Source: Rhynochetos jubatus (lineage: Eukaryota; Chordata; Aves; Eurypygiformes; Rhynochetidae). Taken from it: DNA of 64,000 nt. A model generated the notes under the pieces. It made no database searches. It was not told the DNA's origin and saw only the letters and a program-made list of their open reading frames with translations. The stretch covers positions 43,123,722-43,187,721 of the forward strand of contig CM050654.1 in NCBI GenBank assembly GCA_027574665.1, given 5' to 3'. The position numbers were made by a program, and so were the translations under genes. Positions 63,111 to 64,000 of this stretch are shown here, in pieces (the stretch's first letter is position 1; the number at the start of each line of letters is the position of its first letter).

Positions 63111-64000
63111 GTACTGGATGTACTTGGGTTTTATTAACACGTCCTGGGTTCTGTCTGCCATGGTTCTGCCGTGGGCAGTAACCGGGCCGTGCCAGGGGTC
63201 CACCAGCTATATGTGCTGTGAGTCCGGAGTGGAGCCCGGTTCATCCACTTGTGTTTAACGGCAGCAAAGCTGAAGGGAACGTGATCCGAAGAAGGCAGGT
63301 CCCAGCTGGAAGCGATGGTCCCCAGGGGTCTGATACCTCCCAGTGAATGGTCTCAAAGCTTCCTGAGTCAGATGGCCTGGCACTGACCTCAGCCCTTGGG
63401 CCCTGTTTGTTTGTTTGCCGGGGCTGTTTGTTTGTTTGTTGGGCCCTGTTTGTTTGTTTGTTTGCCAGGCCCTGTTTGTTTGTTTGCCGGGCTCTGTTTC
63501 CCTTTAGGCCAGGTGCTCCGTGTGAATGTGTGCCTTAGGCTTGTGGCATAATGAGGAACTTCAGAAAGTCCTGGGAAAGACTTCCAGGTAGTGGAAGAAG
63601 TGCTTTTTCCTTGTGTTCCCTTGCGTGGGGAAGTCGGCCCCTCTGCTGGGATCCTGACGGAGAGAGCCAGCGGAAGCAGCCTGCTTGTGTGAACCCCTGG
63701 GCGTTGGGGAGGGGGCCACGCACCTGCCTTGGGGCTGAGCCGTGGGAGCAGAGGGTGGATGGGAGGCAGGAGTCGAGGTGCAAATGCAGAGATGGGAGGA
63801 TGGAGCTCAAGGCCGGTAGGACGGGGTCTGAGGGCTCGGGCTTAATAATGGGGAGGATCAGCTGTGAATGCAAGGACAGGGACTGTCCTTGGGCCCTGCC
63901 TGCTTCTGCTGTCAGCAAAAGCCACTGGAAACAGTCAGTCCTGCCCACCTGTGCAGGTGTGGTGTCCGCCGTATCAGCAGCGGGGCTGCGCTGAGGAAGA
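63111..64000. other. Downstream of DAPL1
   Basis: No gene recognised. Contains the TTTG-rich array at 63401-63500. In human the next gene is TANC1; none of its exons is seen here. Confidence 0.6.
63401..63500 (+). repeat. TTTG-rich tandem array, about 4 units
   Basis: About 21-26 bp units of the form CCTG(TTTG)3-4 then CCGGG, CCAGG or TTGGG, in four degenerate copies. A microsatellite nested in a short minisatellite. Confidence 0.85.

Noticed and set aside
1..64000. tRNA, rRNA, snoRNA or microRNA genes
   Set aside because: I looked for tRNA B-box-like words (for example ggttcgagccgc near 39657) and box C/D pairs, but none came with a foldable partner.

Overview
This is vertebrate, almost certainly avian, genomic DNA. 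It carries nine clear CR1 LINE 3' ends plus smaller fragments (the signature non-LTR repeat of birds), an avian-type solo LTR, compact introns, and two genes whose exons assemble by eye into full-length proteins. There are no bacterial-style genes, no operon, no CRISPR array and no recognisable RNA gene. The species cannot be named from the sequence alone.

Gene 1 is PKP4 (plakophilin-4, also called p0071), an armadillo-repeat protein of adherens junctions and desmosomes in the p120-catenin family. All 21 coding exons lie on the + strand between 7962 and 51899. They join in consistent phase to an open frame of 1195 codons plus stop, close to the roughly 1190 residues I recall for mammalian PKP4. 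Bases 1-7956 look like the 3' part of the 5' intron; the non-coding first exon and promoter are probably off the left edge. The protein has an N-terminal coiled coil (exons 1-2), a long Ser/Thr/Pro-rich head (exons 3-8), an armadillo domain (exons 8/9-17) interrupted by a poly-lysine loop, and a C-terminal tail ending in a PDZ ligand. The 3' UTR ends near 52.6 kb.

Gene 2 is DAPL1 (death-associated protein-like 1), on the same strand, with four coding exons from 55730 to 62967 giving 109 residues (107 in human). Its promoter region is a CpG island that contains a perfect nine-copy 18-bp tandem repeat. The order PKP4-DAPL1 on one strand matches human 2q24, but the intergenic gap here is only about 3 kb.

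Mobile and repetitive DNA: CR1 copies lie in several introns. A solo endogenous-retrovirus LTR lies in DAPL1 intron 1. A 39-bp x 35 minisatellite (24952-26316) lies in the PKP4 intron between coding exons 2 and 3. A TTTG-rich array lies downstream of DAPL1. The long reading frames over the minisatellite and over the CR1/LTR copies are artefacts of repeat structure.

I found no new multi-gene system. The most interesting signals concern splicing and repeats: two GC-AG introns in PKP4, one with an exact TACTAAC branch point; a candidate recursive-splicing site; a candidate in-frame 87-nt cassette exon; a 126-nt intron that could be retained in frame; competing acceptors at exon 8; an A10 run in coding sequence; and the two tandem arrays.
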